Positions 14,674-23,538 of a DNA stretch of 40,994 nt are shown here, one piece after another. The position numbers and the translations under genes were made by a program. The DNA is from Deltaproteobacteria bacterium (lineage in GTDB: Bacteria > Bdellovibrionota_C > UBA2361 > JAGFJO01), in contig JAGFJO010000103.1 in NCBI GenBank assembly GCA_024102635.1, positions 1 to 40,994 on the forward strand. The letters run 5' to 3'. Under the pieces are notes generated by a model. That model saw only the letters and a list, made by a program, of their open reading frames with translations. It ran no database searches and was not told the origin of the DNA. The first letter of the stretch is position 1, and each line of letters begins with the position of its first letter.

Positions 14674-17076
14674 TCACCAGGGGTTCTTTTTTCTCTTATT
14701 CATCCTGGCAATAACATCCTTAATAGTAAAAGAAGCAGAATCAACTCCAAGTTCGCGCCAGGATAGCGGCACCGCGACTGGCAGCCGCTCCTTGGCACGC
14801 GTCGAGTAGGCACATATACTCGTTGCACCTCGCGCGTTTCTCAGGTAGTCGATAAATACCTTTCCCTTACGCTTTGCTTTGGAGGCACTTGACGTATAGC
14901 GCTGCGGATCCTCGGCCACCAGCTGATCTGCAACTTCGCGGCAGAACCCTTTAACGTTGTTCCAGTCCGGCGAAGCGTCTAAGGCCCTCTTCAGCGCGGA
15001 GATGTCATTTACGATCAAGTGCAATCCCTTGCCGCCAGTCGTTTTAAGATGAGCTTTAAGATGCAGTCTGGCCAGTAAACCTCTTAGTTTTTTTGCAGCC
15101 TGTAAGGTGTCATTCCAGTCTAGATCCGTATCCGGATCGAGATCAAAAACCAGCATGTCTGGCTCTTCCAAACGATCGACCCGGGAATTCCAGCAATGAA
15201 ATTCGATTACGTTGATCTGAACCAATGCAACTATATGCTCCGTAGTAGCAACGTAAATGTGCTGTTTTCGCCCGCTGGATTCCTTGACGGTCACTCTTGG
15301 AATCGTATCAGGTATTCCTCCGGAAGCATGCTTCTGGTAGAAACACTGACTGCTCCCCTCCGGACAGCGCAACAACATGAGAGGCCTGTTCCGTATATGG
15401 GGTAATATCCATCTAGAGATTGATTGATAGTAGCGGGCGAGCTCTAACTTCGACACTCCGCATCCGGGGAAAACCTCGCGATCGGCGTTTGATATCGTAA
15501 TTCCCTCAATTCTCGGCGCACTTTTCATAGATGCCTTATGTAAGGATTCTACCGCGCGGGCCGCTTCAAAATGTACTGTCTCCGGCTCTTTGTCTTCACG
15601 AATCCCCTTAAAGGAGGGGTGCCGCAACTTGCCATCATCAGTCCACTCTGTAAACTCAACTTCACATACTAACATAGGACTTACCCATCTCGCTCCCTTG
15701 ATATTGGCTGGAAGAGAGGGCGCGGGACGGGGCACCTGAAGCGCTGTAAGGCGCTTGTAAAGTTCCCGCATTTGCTTTCCGCTGAACCCAGTGCCCACCT
15801 GACCGCAATATGTCAGCCTGCTATCGCTCGCGAGTGCTAGAATCAGTGACGCAAAAGGCCGGCCTGTGGCGGCCGATTGAGTGTAGCCGGCGATTATAAA
15901 TTCTTGCCTGTGCTGACACTTTACTTTCACCCAATCTCTCGTTCTCCGCTCATAGTATTTTGAATCGGCGCGCTTCGAAACAATCCCTTCTAAACCGGCC
16001 TTACATGCTTCGGCAAAGATTAGTTCTCCGCCTCCACGCACATGATTAGAGTACCGCACGCCCGTACAGCGGTGTGCGGCGAGAACTTGTTCAAGAAGGT
16101 GCTTTCGCTCCGATAACGGCAATTTGCGAAGATCTCTTCCGTCCTTAGAAACTATATCAAAGAGGTAATAGACCATATCTGAGCCACTGCTGCCCTTTAC
16201 CGCCGATTGAAGAAGCTGAAAGTTCGAACGTCCTTTGGAATCTAGAAAGACTACTTCTCCGTCGAGCACCGCGTCCCGCAAACTCAAAGAGGCCAAATTC
16301 CGTGCCACCTCGCCCAGTTTAGAGGTCCAATCCTTGCCGTTACGGCTGACGAGCGTTATGCTCTCGCTTTTGCAATGAGCAATCATCCTGTACCCGTCAA
16401 ACTTCACCTCATGAAGCCACTCGTCACCGCGCGGGACGTCATCAACCAGGGTTGCAAGCTCAGGGCGAAATTTAGACGGGTGAATATTTGCTGTTGGAAG
16501 CGATTTAAGGTCATGCAAGGAGTACGTGCTGTGGTCCTCTTTGAGCTCTTCAATTAGCTTTCCAGACACAACTGAACGCGGTCTTTCGTCGATGATGTTG
16601 TCCGTTGAAGCAGCGCTATCACTCTCCTTCTTAAGCATCCATTGATGATCCTGTCCACCAATCCTGAAAAGGTAAAACCTGCCTTTCAGTTTCTCGCCGT
16701 CAAGCGAGAACTTAAGCTTGCCGCGCTCAAGACCTTTATGGGGATCTTCCAGCGGCGTCCATCTGCCTCTGTCCCAGATGATCACTTCTCCACCGCCGTA
16801 CTCTCCCTTAGGGATTACCCCTTCGAAGTCACCGTAATCGATCGGGTGATCCTCTACCTTGATGGCCAGCCGTTTGACGGATGGATCAAGTGAGGGGCCT
16901 TTTGGTATCGCCCAACTTTTCAGCACTCCATCCAATTCTAGTCTAAGATCATAATGAAGACGCCGGGCTGCGTGCTTGTGAACGACGAATCGGCTTTGCT
17001 CCGCTTCAACGCGGCCGCCCTTCGGCTCGCCGGTCCTCTTAAAGTCGCGCTTCTCATGATACGTTTCCAGGCTCAC
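14674..17076 (-). CDS. ligD: Multidomain ATP-dependent DNA ligase D (PE-LIG-POL)
   Basis: An 800-residue NHEJ enzyme that processes and seals double-strand breaks with Ku. Domain order is phosphoesterase (about 1-160), ligase (about 200-500) and polymerase/primase (about 520-800), as in Pseudomonas. PE shows HKHAARRLHYDLRLELDG and GDFEGVIPKGEYGGG. LIG has the nucleotidyl-transfer lysine K225 in EVKFDGYRM, followed by DGEVVFLD, a GLEGIVSKR segment and a DWVKVKC motif. The OB-type region with WVSPMLVCEVEFTEWT follows. POL has FDLDPD (metal-binding aspartates) and TTGGKGLHLIV. It starts with GTG (a stop lies upstream). The gene is 39 bases after the ku stop, same strand, so the two form an operon. 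All catalytic landmarks are present. Confidence 0.95.
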   Translation of the reverse strand: MSLETYHEKRDFKRTGEPKGGRVEAEQSRFVVHKHAARRLHYDLRLELDGVLKSWAIPKGPSLDPSVKRLAIKVEDHPIDYGDFEGVIPKGEYGGGEVIIWDRGRWTPLEDPHKGLERGKLKFSLDGEKLKGRFYLFRIGGQDHQWMLKKESDSAASTDNIIDERPRSVVSGKLIEELKEDHSTYSLHDLKSLPTANIHPSKFRPELATLVDDVPRGDEWLHEVKFDGYRMIAHCKSESITLVSRNGKDWTSKLGEVARNLASLSLRDAVLDGEVVFLDSKGRSNFQLLQSAVKGSSGSDMVYYLFDIVSKDGRDLRKLPLSERKHLLEQVLAAHRCTGVRYSNHVRGGGELIFAEACKAGLEGIVSKRADSKYYERRTRDWVKVKCQHRQEFIIAGYTQSAATGRPFASLILALASDSRLTYCGQVGTGFSGKQMRELYKRLTALQVPRPAPSLPANIKGARWVSPMLVCEVEFTEWTDDGKLRHPSFKGIREDKEPETVHFEAARAVESLHKASMKSAPRIEGITISNADREVFPGCGVSKLELARYYQSISRWILPHIRNRPLMLLRCPEGSSQCFYQKHASGGIPDTIPRVTVKESSGRKQHIYVATTEHIVALVQINVIEFHCWNSRVDRLEEPDMLVFDLDPDTDLDWNDTLQAAKKLRGLLARLHLKAHLKTTGGKGLHLIVNDISALKRALDASPDWNNVKGFCREVADQLVAEDPQRYTSSASKAKRKGKVFIDYLRNARGATSICAYSTRAKERLPVAVPLSWRELGVDSASFTIKDVIARMNKRKKNPW

Positions 17077-17115
17077 TTAAGGTTTGTTTGAAATTCACTG
17101 AGTTGAGTGAAGTCA

Positions 17116-17970
17116 TCACGCCACTCGACGCTTCTTCCCTGAACGCTCCTTGCGCTTTGAATTGCCGCTGCGCTTCTTTTTCTCTTGCTGCGCTACGCTT
17201 CGCTGAAGCAGCTCCATTATATCTATTACCTTGCCGGGAACTTTAGCCTCATCGGCAGGGGCCGGCTTGTGCCTGGCGGGCCGGTGACTGATTTTCTCAT
17301 TTATGATACGGGACAACGCGTCATGATAGGCGTCCACATACTGCTCCGGCTTCCATTCAGCGGTCATATCCTCGACCAATTTAATCGCCATATTGATCTC
17401 CTTCTCCGTGATATGAAGCGCCTTCAGGGATTCATGCGGCAGATCGAACTGGGATGGCTCCTTCAGTTCATGATGGTAGCGGAAAAGAATTAGAAGCAAC
17501 GCATAGTCCTCGACGAACACTCCCGCCAGATACTCCTTCGTACGAATGGTAACTTTCGATACCGCCACCCTATCAACTCGCTTTAGTGTTTCTCGCAGCA
17601 ATGTGTATCCTTTTATTCCGGCCTTGGTTGGCACAAGGTAATAAGGTTTGTCATAATATGCCGGTGGTATTTGCGCGCGCTCGACAAAATCTACAATATG
17701 CACGTTCTGAGTGCTTTCAAGACGCGCTCTCTTGAAATCCTCATCCGTCATCTCTATATATTGTCCCTTGTCATACTCGTAACCCTTGACGATCTCTTCC
17801 CAAGGCACTTCTTTGCCGGAATTTTCATTGACTCTTCGGTATCGCACGCGGGAATGATCGCGGCGGTCCAGCATAGTAAAATCTATCTCGTCGCGGGTCT
17901 CTGCGGAATGCAGCACCACGGGGATGTGGACCAATCCGAAGTTAATTCCACCCTTCCAAATGGCAGCCAT
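17116..17970 (-). CDS. ku: Bacterial Ku (NHEJ end-binding protein)
   Basis: A 284-residue homodimeric ring protein that loads on DNA ends and recruits LigD. It has the usual start IWKGGINFGLVHIPV, then RVNENSGKEVPWEEIVKGYEYDKGQYI (conserved Ku core), PPAYYDKPYYLVP and the C-terminal core ALLLILFRYHHEL. The tail after residue about 230 is lysine-rich (EKKKRSGNSKRKERSGKKRRVA), as in proteins with extended basic C-termini that help LigD binding or DNA threading. GAAGG stands a few bases before the ATG. The gene precedes ligD and follows a small charged gene (18000-18158) with a 29-base gap. Confidence 0.95.
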   Translation of the reverse strand: MAAIWKGGINFGLVHIPVVLHSAETRDEIDFTMLDRRDHSRVRYRRVNENSGKEVPWEEIVKGYEYDKGQYIEMTDEDFKRARLESTQNVHIVDFVERAQIPPAYYDKPYYLVPTKAGIKGYTLLRETLKRVDRVAVSKVTIRTKEYLAGVFVEDYALLLILFRYHHELKEPSQFDLPHESLKALHITEKEINMAIKLVEDMTAEWKPEQYVDAYHDALSRIINEKISHRPARHKPAPADEAKVPGKVIDIMELLQRSVAQQEKKKRSGNSKRKERSGKKRRVA

Positions 17971-17999
17971 CTTACCTTCATCATTGCTAGCCGGAACTT

Positions 18000-18158
18000 C
18001 TACTTCTCGAGTTCTTTTTTGCCGTACCCGCGGCGGCCACCTCCGTCTCCCTCCTTCTTCCTTTCTCCATCGACGACCGCGGATTTATCAGGCCCAACTT
18101 TGCCTTTCTTCTGGTCCCTTCTCCACCGCTCCAGATCAGCTTCTCTCGGATTAGCCAT
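18000..18158 (-). CDS. Small hydrophilic protein upstream of ku
   Basis: A 52-residue frame with a strong ribosome-binding site (GGGAGAGG six bases before the ATG). The product is hydrophilic, starts MANPREADLERWRRDQKKGK, then a glycine/lysine-rich half ending RRGYGKKELEK. No membrane segment or cysteine. It ends 29 bases before ku on the same strand and starts 34 bases after the AI-2E-type permease stop, so it is probably co-transcribed with ku and ligD. No family recognised; a link to end joining is by position only. Open frames on the opposite strand here have no recognisable content. Confidence 0.6.
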   Translation of the reverse strand: MANPREADLERWRRDQKKGKVGPDKSAVVDGERKKEGDGGGRRGYGKKELEK

Positions 18159-18192
18159 TTTACCTCTCCCTTAAAGTCTCGGATTATATATT

Positions 18193-19881
18193 TCAGGCCG
18201 CTTCAGATGAATGAGTAGAGTCATGCGGGAACAGGTGGTGTTTTACCTCAGAGCAATTACTTGCTACTACGAATCTACTCTCGGCAGAGAGATAACGTCT
18301 TAGATGGGACAATTTTTTCCCGGGGAGGTACAGGATTAATGGAGCATTTCTATTGGCGGAGTGAGCCTTTAGTGGGCCAATAAGTTCTCGCCGGTATTGC
18401 CCTAGGACAATGAGCCTAGCCTTGACATCGGACTGCATCGCCGCTCCAAGCTGGTCGCTGCCATGTATAACCGTAACATTATCTCCTTCAATCCCTTTTG
18501 CGATGATCGATGCTAAAAGGCGGCCATCTTCTTCTAGCGCCACTAATTCAATACCGCTTTTCGACTTAACCAGCTTAAATTCGGAGGCAATGCTACGAAA
18601 GCTGCGAAAAATGGAGTGTAGAGTCGCATCTTCAAGTCCGTCATGCTCATATTCTTCAAGCGCTGTCAGAGCCGCTGGTATCAGTAAACGATCGTATATT
18701 ATAGATGTGTCTTCACCTCGGCTATACTTTTCTACCAGCTTCTCTACATCGGCGTGATCTTCCGCCAGCAGCCGTTGGTACAGCATCTCATAGTCGGCAA
18801 GCGGCGGTTCATCCCCCAGTAGTAAAGCGAGCCAGTGCAGACTCGGGACATACCTCCCAATCACAGCCAGACATACCGTGAGTGGAGTAGCGATCATGAG
18901 TCCAAGGCCTCCCCACAGCCAAGTCCAGAAGACAGCACTAAAAAGCACAGCCAGCGGATGTAGGCCGGTGGTTGCCCCGTATATTATCGGCTCGACAAAA
19001 TTACTGATGACAAACTCGAGTAATACAAATAAAGCAATGACTGCAAGCGGTACACCCCACCCGGGCGACACCCCGATTGACAGCAGGATCGGAGGTACCG
19101 CCGACAGCCATGCCCCTATGTAAGGCACGAACCGCAGAGGGATTGTAATTAACCCGAACAGAAGAGCCTTGGGTACCGATAAAAAGTAAAGTCCCGCCGC
19201 AACTCCTGCCCCGTATAAGGTGCATACCAGAAGTTGCGCCAGCAGGAATTTGCTCACTCTTTCGGCCGTTTCATCCAGCGCCAATGTAGTTAGACCCAGG
19301 TGTCTTCCGGCAATAAGCCTGACCAGCCGATCGCGCAAATTGCGGCGGTAAAACAGAATGAAAATGGCAAAGACAACGACCAACGCGGCGGTAAGCAGCG
19401 GATTGACGATCGGTTGGATAGCTCTCTGAATAAACTCAACCGGCTCGATCACGTCTCCTACCACCTCTACCTGCACCGGCTCTCCACCTACTGCTTCTCC
19501 CTTATCGGCGCGACTCTTTAATCTGCTATAAAAGGATTGGAAGCGATGGACAGCATCTCCTATCGGCCCTCCGATATCGGAGATCTTTCTCTCAAGATTA
19601 ACAGTGTAGCTTGGTAGTTCCCCGGTCAGTTCGACCAGTTGAGTTAAGCAGAACCAGACAAAGGAAGACGACACAGCAGCGGCAAACAATATTGAGAGCC
19701 ACACTGCAGGAGCTCTCGGGATACGTGACCGCTCAAGCAGATCGACCAGGGGAGAAAGCGCAAAGCCGAGAAGGACCGCCAAGGCCAGCGGAATCAATGC
19801 TTGCCTGGCAGCATACAGCACGGCGGTTGCGATTATAACAGCTACCACCGGGTTCAAAGCAAAGGTCGGCGTTTTTATCAA
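18193..19881 (-). CDS. AI-2E family permease with cytosolic C-terminal extension
   Basis: A 562-residue membrane protein. Residues 1-350 are the AI-2E/YdiK/PerM fold: several hydrophobic segments, with family features LIPLALAVLLGFALSPLVDLLE near residue 28, IILFYRRNLRDRLVRL near 185, and GLITIPLRFVPYIGAWL and FVEPIIYGATTGLHPLAVL further on. Residues about 350-562 are a soluble extension (QRLLAEDHADVEKLVEKY; ALTALEEYEHDGL; VTVIHGSDQLGA) seen in longer members; it resembles no enzyme I can name. Family members are poorly understood; some move autoinducer-2 or sodium/protons. It starts 13 bases after the BON gene stop on the same strand, implying one transcript. A second paralogue without extension is at 36950-38017. 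Confidence 0.85.
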   Translation of the reverse strand: MIKTPTFALNPVVAVIIATAVLYAARQALIPLALAVLLGFALSPLVDLLERSRIPRAPAVWLSILFAAAVSSSFVWFCLTQLVELTGELPSYTVNLERKISDIGGPIGDAVHRFQSFYSRLKSRADKGEAVGGEPVQVEVVGDVIEPVEFIQRAIQPIVNPLLTAALVVVFAIFILFYRRNLRDRLVRLIAGRHLGLTTLALDETAERVSKFLLAQLLVCTLYGAGVAAGLYFLSVPKALLFGLITIPLRFVPYIGAWLSAVPPILLSIGVSPGWGVPLAVIALFVLLEFVISNFVEPIIYGATTGLHPLAVLFSAVFWTWLWGGLGLMIATPLTVCLAVIGRYVPSLHWLALLLGDEPPLADYEMLYQRLLAEDHADVEKLVEKYSRGEDTSIIYDRLLIPAALTALEEYEHDGLEDATLHSIFRSFRSIASEFKLVKSKSGIELVALEEDGRLLASIIAKGIEGDNVTVIHGSDQLGAAMQSDVKARLIVLGQYRRELIGPLKAHSANRNAPLILYLPGKKLSHLRRYLSAESRFVVASNCSEVKHHLFPHDSTHSSEAA

Positions 19882-19894
19882 TAATTGTTCCGCC

Positions 19895-20329
19895 TTAGCG
19901 ATTAGCTACTTCTTTACGTATTATCAACTGGTCCTCGACCGCTTCAGCATGCGATTGCGCGATCTCCTTTACTCGCCGGCGCTCATTGGCTGACTCTACG
20001 GTCCCTTTTAGGGTTACTTCGCCGGGTCTCAGCGAGATTATTTTGATATTATGTGCATTAAACGAGAGCGAGTCGTCATTAAGCAAGGAGCGTCGAATAC
20101 GCGCGACCAAAGCATCGGAACCATGGTCGCTTTGGTTGTCGGCAGTTAAGCCCTCCGCTCCTCCATAACGGGCTCGCTCATCAATTTCGAAATCCGTCTC
20201 CCGATCAACCGCTGACCGTTGAGACTCTATACTACCGCTCCTCTTACCTGCCTCGGAACGTTCGGATTCGGCAACAACGCTGGAGACTGCGAAGACAGAA
20301 ATGAGAAGTATAAATGAAATTTTTTTCAT
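19895..20329 (-). CDS. Exported BON-domain protein
   Basis: A 144-residue protein with a signal peptide (MKKISFILLISVFAVSSVVA, residues 1-20) and a BON domain at about 73-140: SDALVARIRRSLLNDDSLSFNAHNIKIISLRPGEVTLKGTVESANERRRVKEIAQSHAEAVEDQLII. The linker between is polar (Arg, Ser, Glu rich). Periplasmic single-BON proteins such as OsmY relatives protect the envelope in stress by lipid contact; by inference the same here. It lies upstream of the AI-2E-like gene and divergent from the REC-CRP regulator, sharing about 225 bases of control region with the palindrome at 20481-20494. Confidence 0.85.
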   Translation of the reverse strand: MKKISFILLISVFAVSSVVAESERSEAGKRSGSIESQRSAVDRETDFEIDERARYGGAEGLTADNQSDHGSDALVARIRRSLLNDDSLSFNAHNIKIISLRPGEVTLKGTVESANERRRVKEIAQSHAEAVEDQLIIRKEVANR

Positions 20330-20480
20330 ATCGATCCCTAATGACGTGGCTGATAAACGTGACGCGCCATTATAGAACTCTGCATTAGCACCTCAAATGA
20401 TCACGCTTTCGACAGCGCTCACAGCGCCCAGATCCCCTCCGGCCACAAACACCTTTTTCCGGCAGGTTTCTGACCCTCCA

Positions 20481-20494
20481 ACTATGATCATAGT
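20481..20494. promoter_or_regulatory. Perfect 14-base palindrome upstream of the REC-CRP gene
   Basis: ACTATGATCATAGT is a perfect inverted repeat 60 bases before the REC-CRP start and about 150 bases before the divergent BON gene start. It shares the ATGATCAT core with the site at 12674-12687. It may be an operator for the regulator itself. The TGA-N6-TCA geometry of classic CRP/FNR sites is not kept in this copy, so the link is tentative. Confidence 0.35.
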
Positions 20495-20554
20495 CATGGC
20501 AGCTCCAGCGGTTCAGGGTAGTAATTTGCCGATGTTTCTGTCAGAAATGTCAGC

Positions 20555-21712
20555 ATGAGTACGGCCAAAAGAATTTTGGTGGTGGAAGACGAAAGCCTGG
20601 TGGCATTTGACATCGAGCAAGGCCTGGAGCGGCAGGGATATAGCGTAACAGGCGTGATCGATTCCGGGGAACAAGCCGTGGAGCATGCAGGGCTTTACAT
20701 GCCCGATCTAGTACTAATGGATATCCGGCTACGGGGAGACATGGATGGGATCAAGGCGGCTACTGAAATTCAGCAGAAGTACCAAATCCCCATAATTTTC
20801 CTGACTGCCTATGGGGATGAATCGACGCTGCAGAGGGCGATGGTAGCCGAGCCCTATGGATATATTCTTAAACCATTTGATCGAACGGAGCTGCGAGCCG
20901 CCATAGAAGTCGCCTTATTGCGCGCAAATCTTGCAAAACGCGGGACTCGCAAGATAGATAGCGCGATGTTAGAGCACAAGGTTCAGCCGCTGGAACCGAT
21001 TACGGCTGAAAGCGGCCTGAAGGGCAAAATACAGCCGTTCCAATTTCTGAGCCGGGTGTCTCCATTTAGCAGTTTGCCGGAAAAGGAGCTTCGGGTCTTG
21101 GCATCGGCTTGCCAGATACAACCTCTAAAGGCGGGAGAGCTCATTGCGCACGAGGGAGATGACGACGTACCGTGTTTTATCGTGGTGTCGGGCCGGGTGG
21201 CATTAATAAAAACTTCATTGAACGGCAAAGAACTGATTGTGCAGTTACTGCCACCGGGAGATCTTTTCAATCTGATAATGGCATTAAAGCAAGATACAGC
21301 TCCACTCACTGCGAGGGCCCAGACCGATACCGACATTCTTAGAGTGCCGCTCTCTCATTTCATGATGATTCTTGATCAACATCCTGAGATTTACCGCATC
21401 TTTGTTGATCAGATGGCAGCTTGCCTGCGGGCCTCTCATGATTTTGCCCGTGGCTTGGCGCATGACCGGGTCGAGGTACGAATAGCATCGGCCCTGTGCG
21501 CACTTGTCCCGCGCTTCGCCAGCAATCAAGAGGAGGCTTATACCATAGCCATGACCCGCCAGGAGATCGCCGATCTAACCGGCACCACGCCGGAGACAGC
21601 TATTAGAACGACAAAAGCCATGGAAAGGCTTGCGATACTTAATCTGGAGAGGCCGGGAGTAATAAAGATATCGGACTTGGAGGGACTACAAGAGCTGGCT
21701 GAAAGTGAGTAA
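20555..21712 (+). CDS. Response-regulator receiver fused to CRP/FNR-type DNA-binding regulator
   Basis: A 385-residue transcription factor with an uncommon architecture. Residues 1-125 form a receiver domain: acidic E11/D12, phosphoacceptor D56 in LVLMDIRLRGDMDG, T84 in IFLTAY, K106 in GYILKPF. A linker leads to a cyclic-nucleotide-binding-like beta barrel at about 165-290 (FSSLPEKELRVLASACQ, ISGR-like VVSGRVALI, LLPPGDLFNLIM), then a winged helix at about 300-380 (MTRQEIADLTGTTPETAIRTTKAMERL). The nucleotide cassette lacks the usual GEL and RxA residues, so it probably does not bind cAMP. Recognition helix: E347 and R351 (the family E-x3-R pair for GA reading) are kept; position 350 is Ile where FNR has Ser. 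No partner histidine kinase is in the window. Confidence 0.88.
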   Translation: MSTAKRILVVEDESLVAFDIEQGLERQGYSVTGVIDSGEQAVEHAGLYMPDLVLMDIRLRGDMDGIKAATEIQQKYQIPIIFLTAYGDESTLQRAMVAEPYGYILKPFDRTELRAAIEVALLRANLAKRGTRKIDSAMLEHKVQPLEPITAESGLKGKIQPFQFLSRVSPFSSLPEKELRVLASACQIQPLKAGELIAHEGDDDVPCFIVVSGRVALIKTSLNGKELIVQLLPPGDLFNLIMALKQDTAPLTARAQTDTDILRVPLSHFMMILDQHPEIYRIFVDQMAACLRASHDFARGLAHDRVEVRIASALCALVPRFASNQEEAYTIAMTRQEIADLTGTTPETAIRTTKAMERLAILNLERPGVIKISDLEGLQELAESE

Positions 21713-21949
21713 ACTTTTGGAGCTCGTGTGGCAGAAGATTCACTTAGCTGTGCGAGAGGAGATGCCACAAAAAGTGACCAACATCATGGTTAGAACGGCC
21801 GTCCATCAATACAATTTTGCAGGTGCCACACGGCGAATAAGCCGGATTTAGAAAAACCGGATTTAATTGTGGAGATTAATTCGTCCGCTGGGTCCGGCCG
21901 GGATTCGTCGTGTGGTCATTCATTAGTTGATGCTGAAAAAGAATAAGAG

Positions 21950-23524
21950 GTGGGAGCACCCGCGACAGATCTTCTCCATCCCTACATCGGCTCAGGCACC
22001 TCGCGTCCCATCTGGCTCGAAAACTCCGGCATACTGGCTCACTCAAGGCTTACAAAGGATATCTTTGCGGAGGTCTGCATCATCGGCGGCGGGATTTCCG
22101 GGTTAACTACAGCTTACCTGCTTTGTAGAGCCGGTAAAAAGGTCGTCGTGATAGATGATAGAGGCATTGGCGGGGGAGAATCCTGCCGATCCAGCGCACA
22201 TCTCTCCAACGCGGCAGATGCTACGTACAACCGCCTGATCAAAATTCACGGAGCCGAGTACGCAAAACTATTTGCGGAGAGTCATTCTAAAGCTATTGAT
22301 CTGATTGAGCAGATAGCAATGGCCGAAGAGATCGAATGCGGCTTCCAGCGAGTCGACGGATATTATTTCTCTCCTCCACGCTCCAGACGCGGAGCCGAGC
22401 TAGTTGAAGTGGAATACGAGGCGCTGCAGCTGCTTGAAATACCGGGGGTTGCGCCGGTCAAAAAGGCCCCGCTTGGCAACGGCTATACTGGACCGGCCAT
22501 TCGCTACTCTCATCAGGCACAGATGAATGTTCTGCAGTACCTTAATGGATTAGCTCAAAAGGTGCAGCGGATGAAAGGGAATATCTTCGGTTTCACCCGC
22601 GCCGTACGTGTTGAAGGCGATGAGCCGACGGTTGTCACGACTTCGCACGGACCAACTATAACGGCTGCGGAAATAGTAGTGGCAACGAACGCCCCCTTTT
22701 TGGATCGTTTTGTGCTTCACACAAAGCAAGCCGCATTTCGTACTTATGTTGTCGCGGGAAAGGTTGCGCGCGGAGTGCAGGCACCTGCTCTCTTTTGGGA
22801 TACGGAGGATCCATACCACTACGTAAGAACCTATGCGCCGCATGAAAATAGTGAGTTTGAATGGCTTATAGTTGGAGGTGAAGATCACAAAACCGGGCGA
22901 AATGATGACGGAGACTTACGATGGGAGCGCCTTGAAAAATGGGCGCGATCGTATTTTCCGGGCATAAAAAAGTTCGATGCGCGCTGGTCCGGCCAGATAG
23001 TGGTGCCTGTTGATGGTGCGGCATTCATTGGCAGAAATCCGCGCGACAGCGAGCACATATATATCGCAAGCGGCGATGCCGGGATGGGCCTCACTCATGG
23101 AACAATAGCAGGAATTTTAATCAGTGATCTAATCCTTAAGCGGGAGAACGCATGGGTAAGCGTTTATGATCCTTCTAGGAAGCCTTATCGCGCGCTAGCC
23201 AGTTACACCGAACAGAACATCAACGTGATGAAGCAGTACAAAAATTACTTAACGTCGGGGGAAGTCGCTACTCTCGATGATATAGAGCCGGGCAGTGGAG
23301 CGATCTTAAGAAGAGGATTCAGTAAGCTTGCGGTATTCCGGGAGCTGGACGGCACCATTCGAGAATTCAGCGCAATATGCCCTCATCTGGGATGCTTGGT
23401 TACCTGGAACAATGCCGAGATGAGCTGGGATTGCCCATGCCATGGATCTCGTTTTACAGCTAGAGGCGAGGTAATCAACGGACCGGCAAACATAAACCTC
23501 CGGCCGGATTCAGAAATGGAATAA
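21950..23524 (+). CDS. FAD-dependent oxidoreductase with C-terminal Rieske domain
   Basis: A 524-residue fusion. Residues about 40-400 are a DAO-type FAD domain: dinucleotide motif CIIGGGISGLTTAYLL near residue 46, VVVIDDRGIGGGESCRSSAHLS, and ATNAPF in the middle. Further on is a GDAGMGLTHGTIAGILISDLI segment near the FAD site. The C-terminal part (about 430-524) is a Rieske [2Fe-2S] domain with CPHLGCL and CPCHGSRF ligands (two Cys, two His present). Family proteins are widespread and annotated as Rieske-containing glycine/D-amino-acid oxidase-like; the substrate is unknown. The GTG at 21950 is the first start after an in-frame stop; its ribosome-binding site is poor. The gene is convergent with purC. 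Confidence 0.9.
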   Translation: MGAPATDLLHPYIGSGTSRPIWLENSGILAHSRLTKDIFAEVCIIGGGISGLTTAYLLCRAGKKVVVIDDRGIGGGESCRSSAHLSNAADATYNRLIKIHGAEYAKLFAESHSKAIDLIEQIAMAEEIECGFQRVDGYYFSPPRSRRGAELVEVEYEALQLLEIPGVAPVKKAPLGNGYTGPAIRYSHQAQMNVLQYLNGLAQKVQRMKGNIFGFTRAVRVEGDEPTVVTTSHGPTITAAEIVVATNAPFLDRFVLHTKQAAFRTYVVAGKVARGVQAPALFWDTEDPYHYVRTYAPHENSEFEWLIVGGEDHKTGRNDDGDLRWERLEKWARSYFPGIKKFDARWSGQIVVPVDGAAFIGRNPRDSEHIYIASGDAGMGLTHGTIAGILISDLILKRENAWVSVYDPSRKPYRALASYTEQNINVMKQYKNYLTSGEVATLDDIEPGSGAILRRGFSKLAVFRELDGTIREFSAICPHLGCLVTWNNAEMSWDCPCHGSRFTARGEVINGPANINLRPDSEME

Positions 23525-23538
23525 GTACATGACCTGCT

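Noticed and set aside
21705..21851. A 48-residue frame starting with GTG and overlapping the end of the REC-CRP gene
   Set aside because: Weak start context and no family likeness; kept only as a note.
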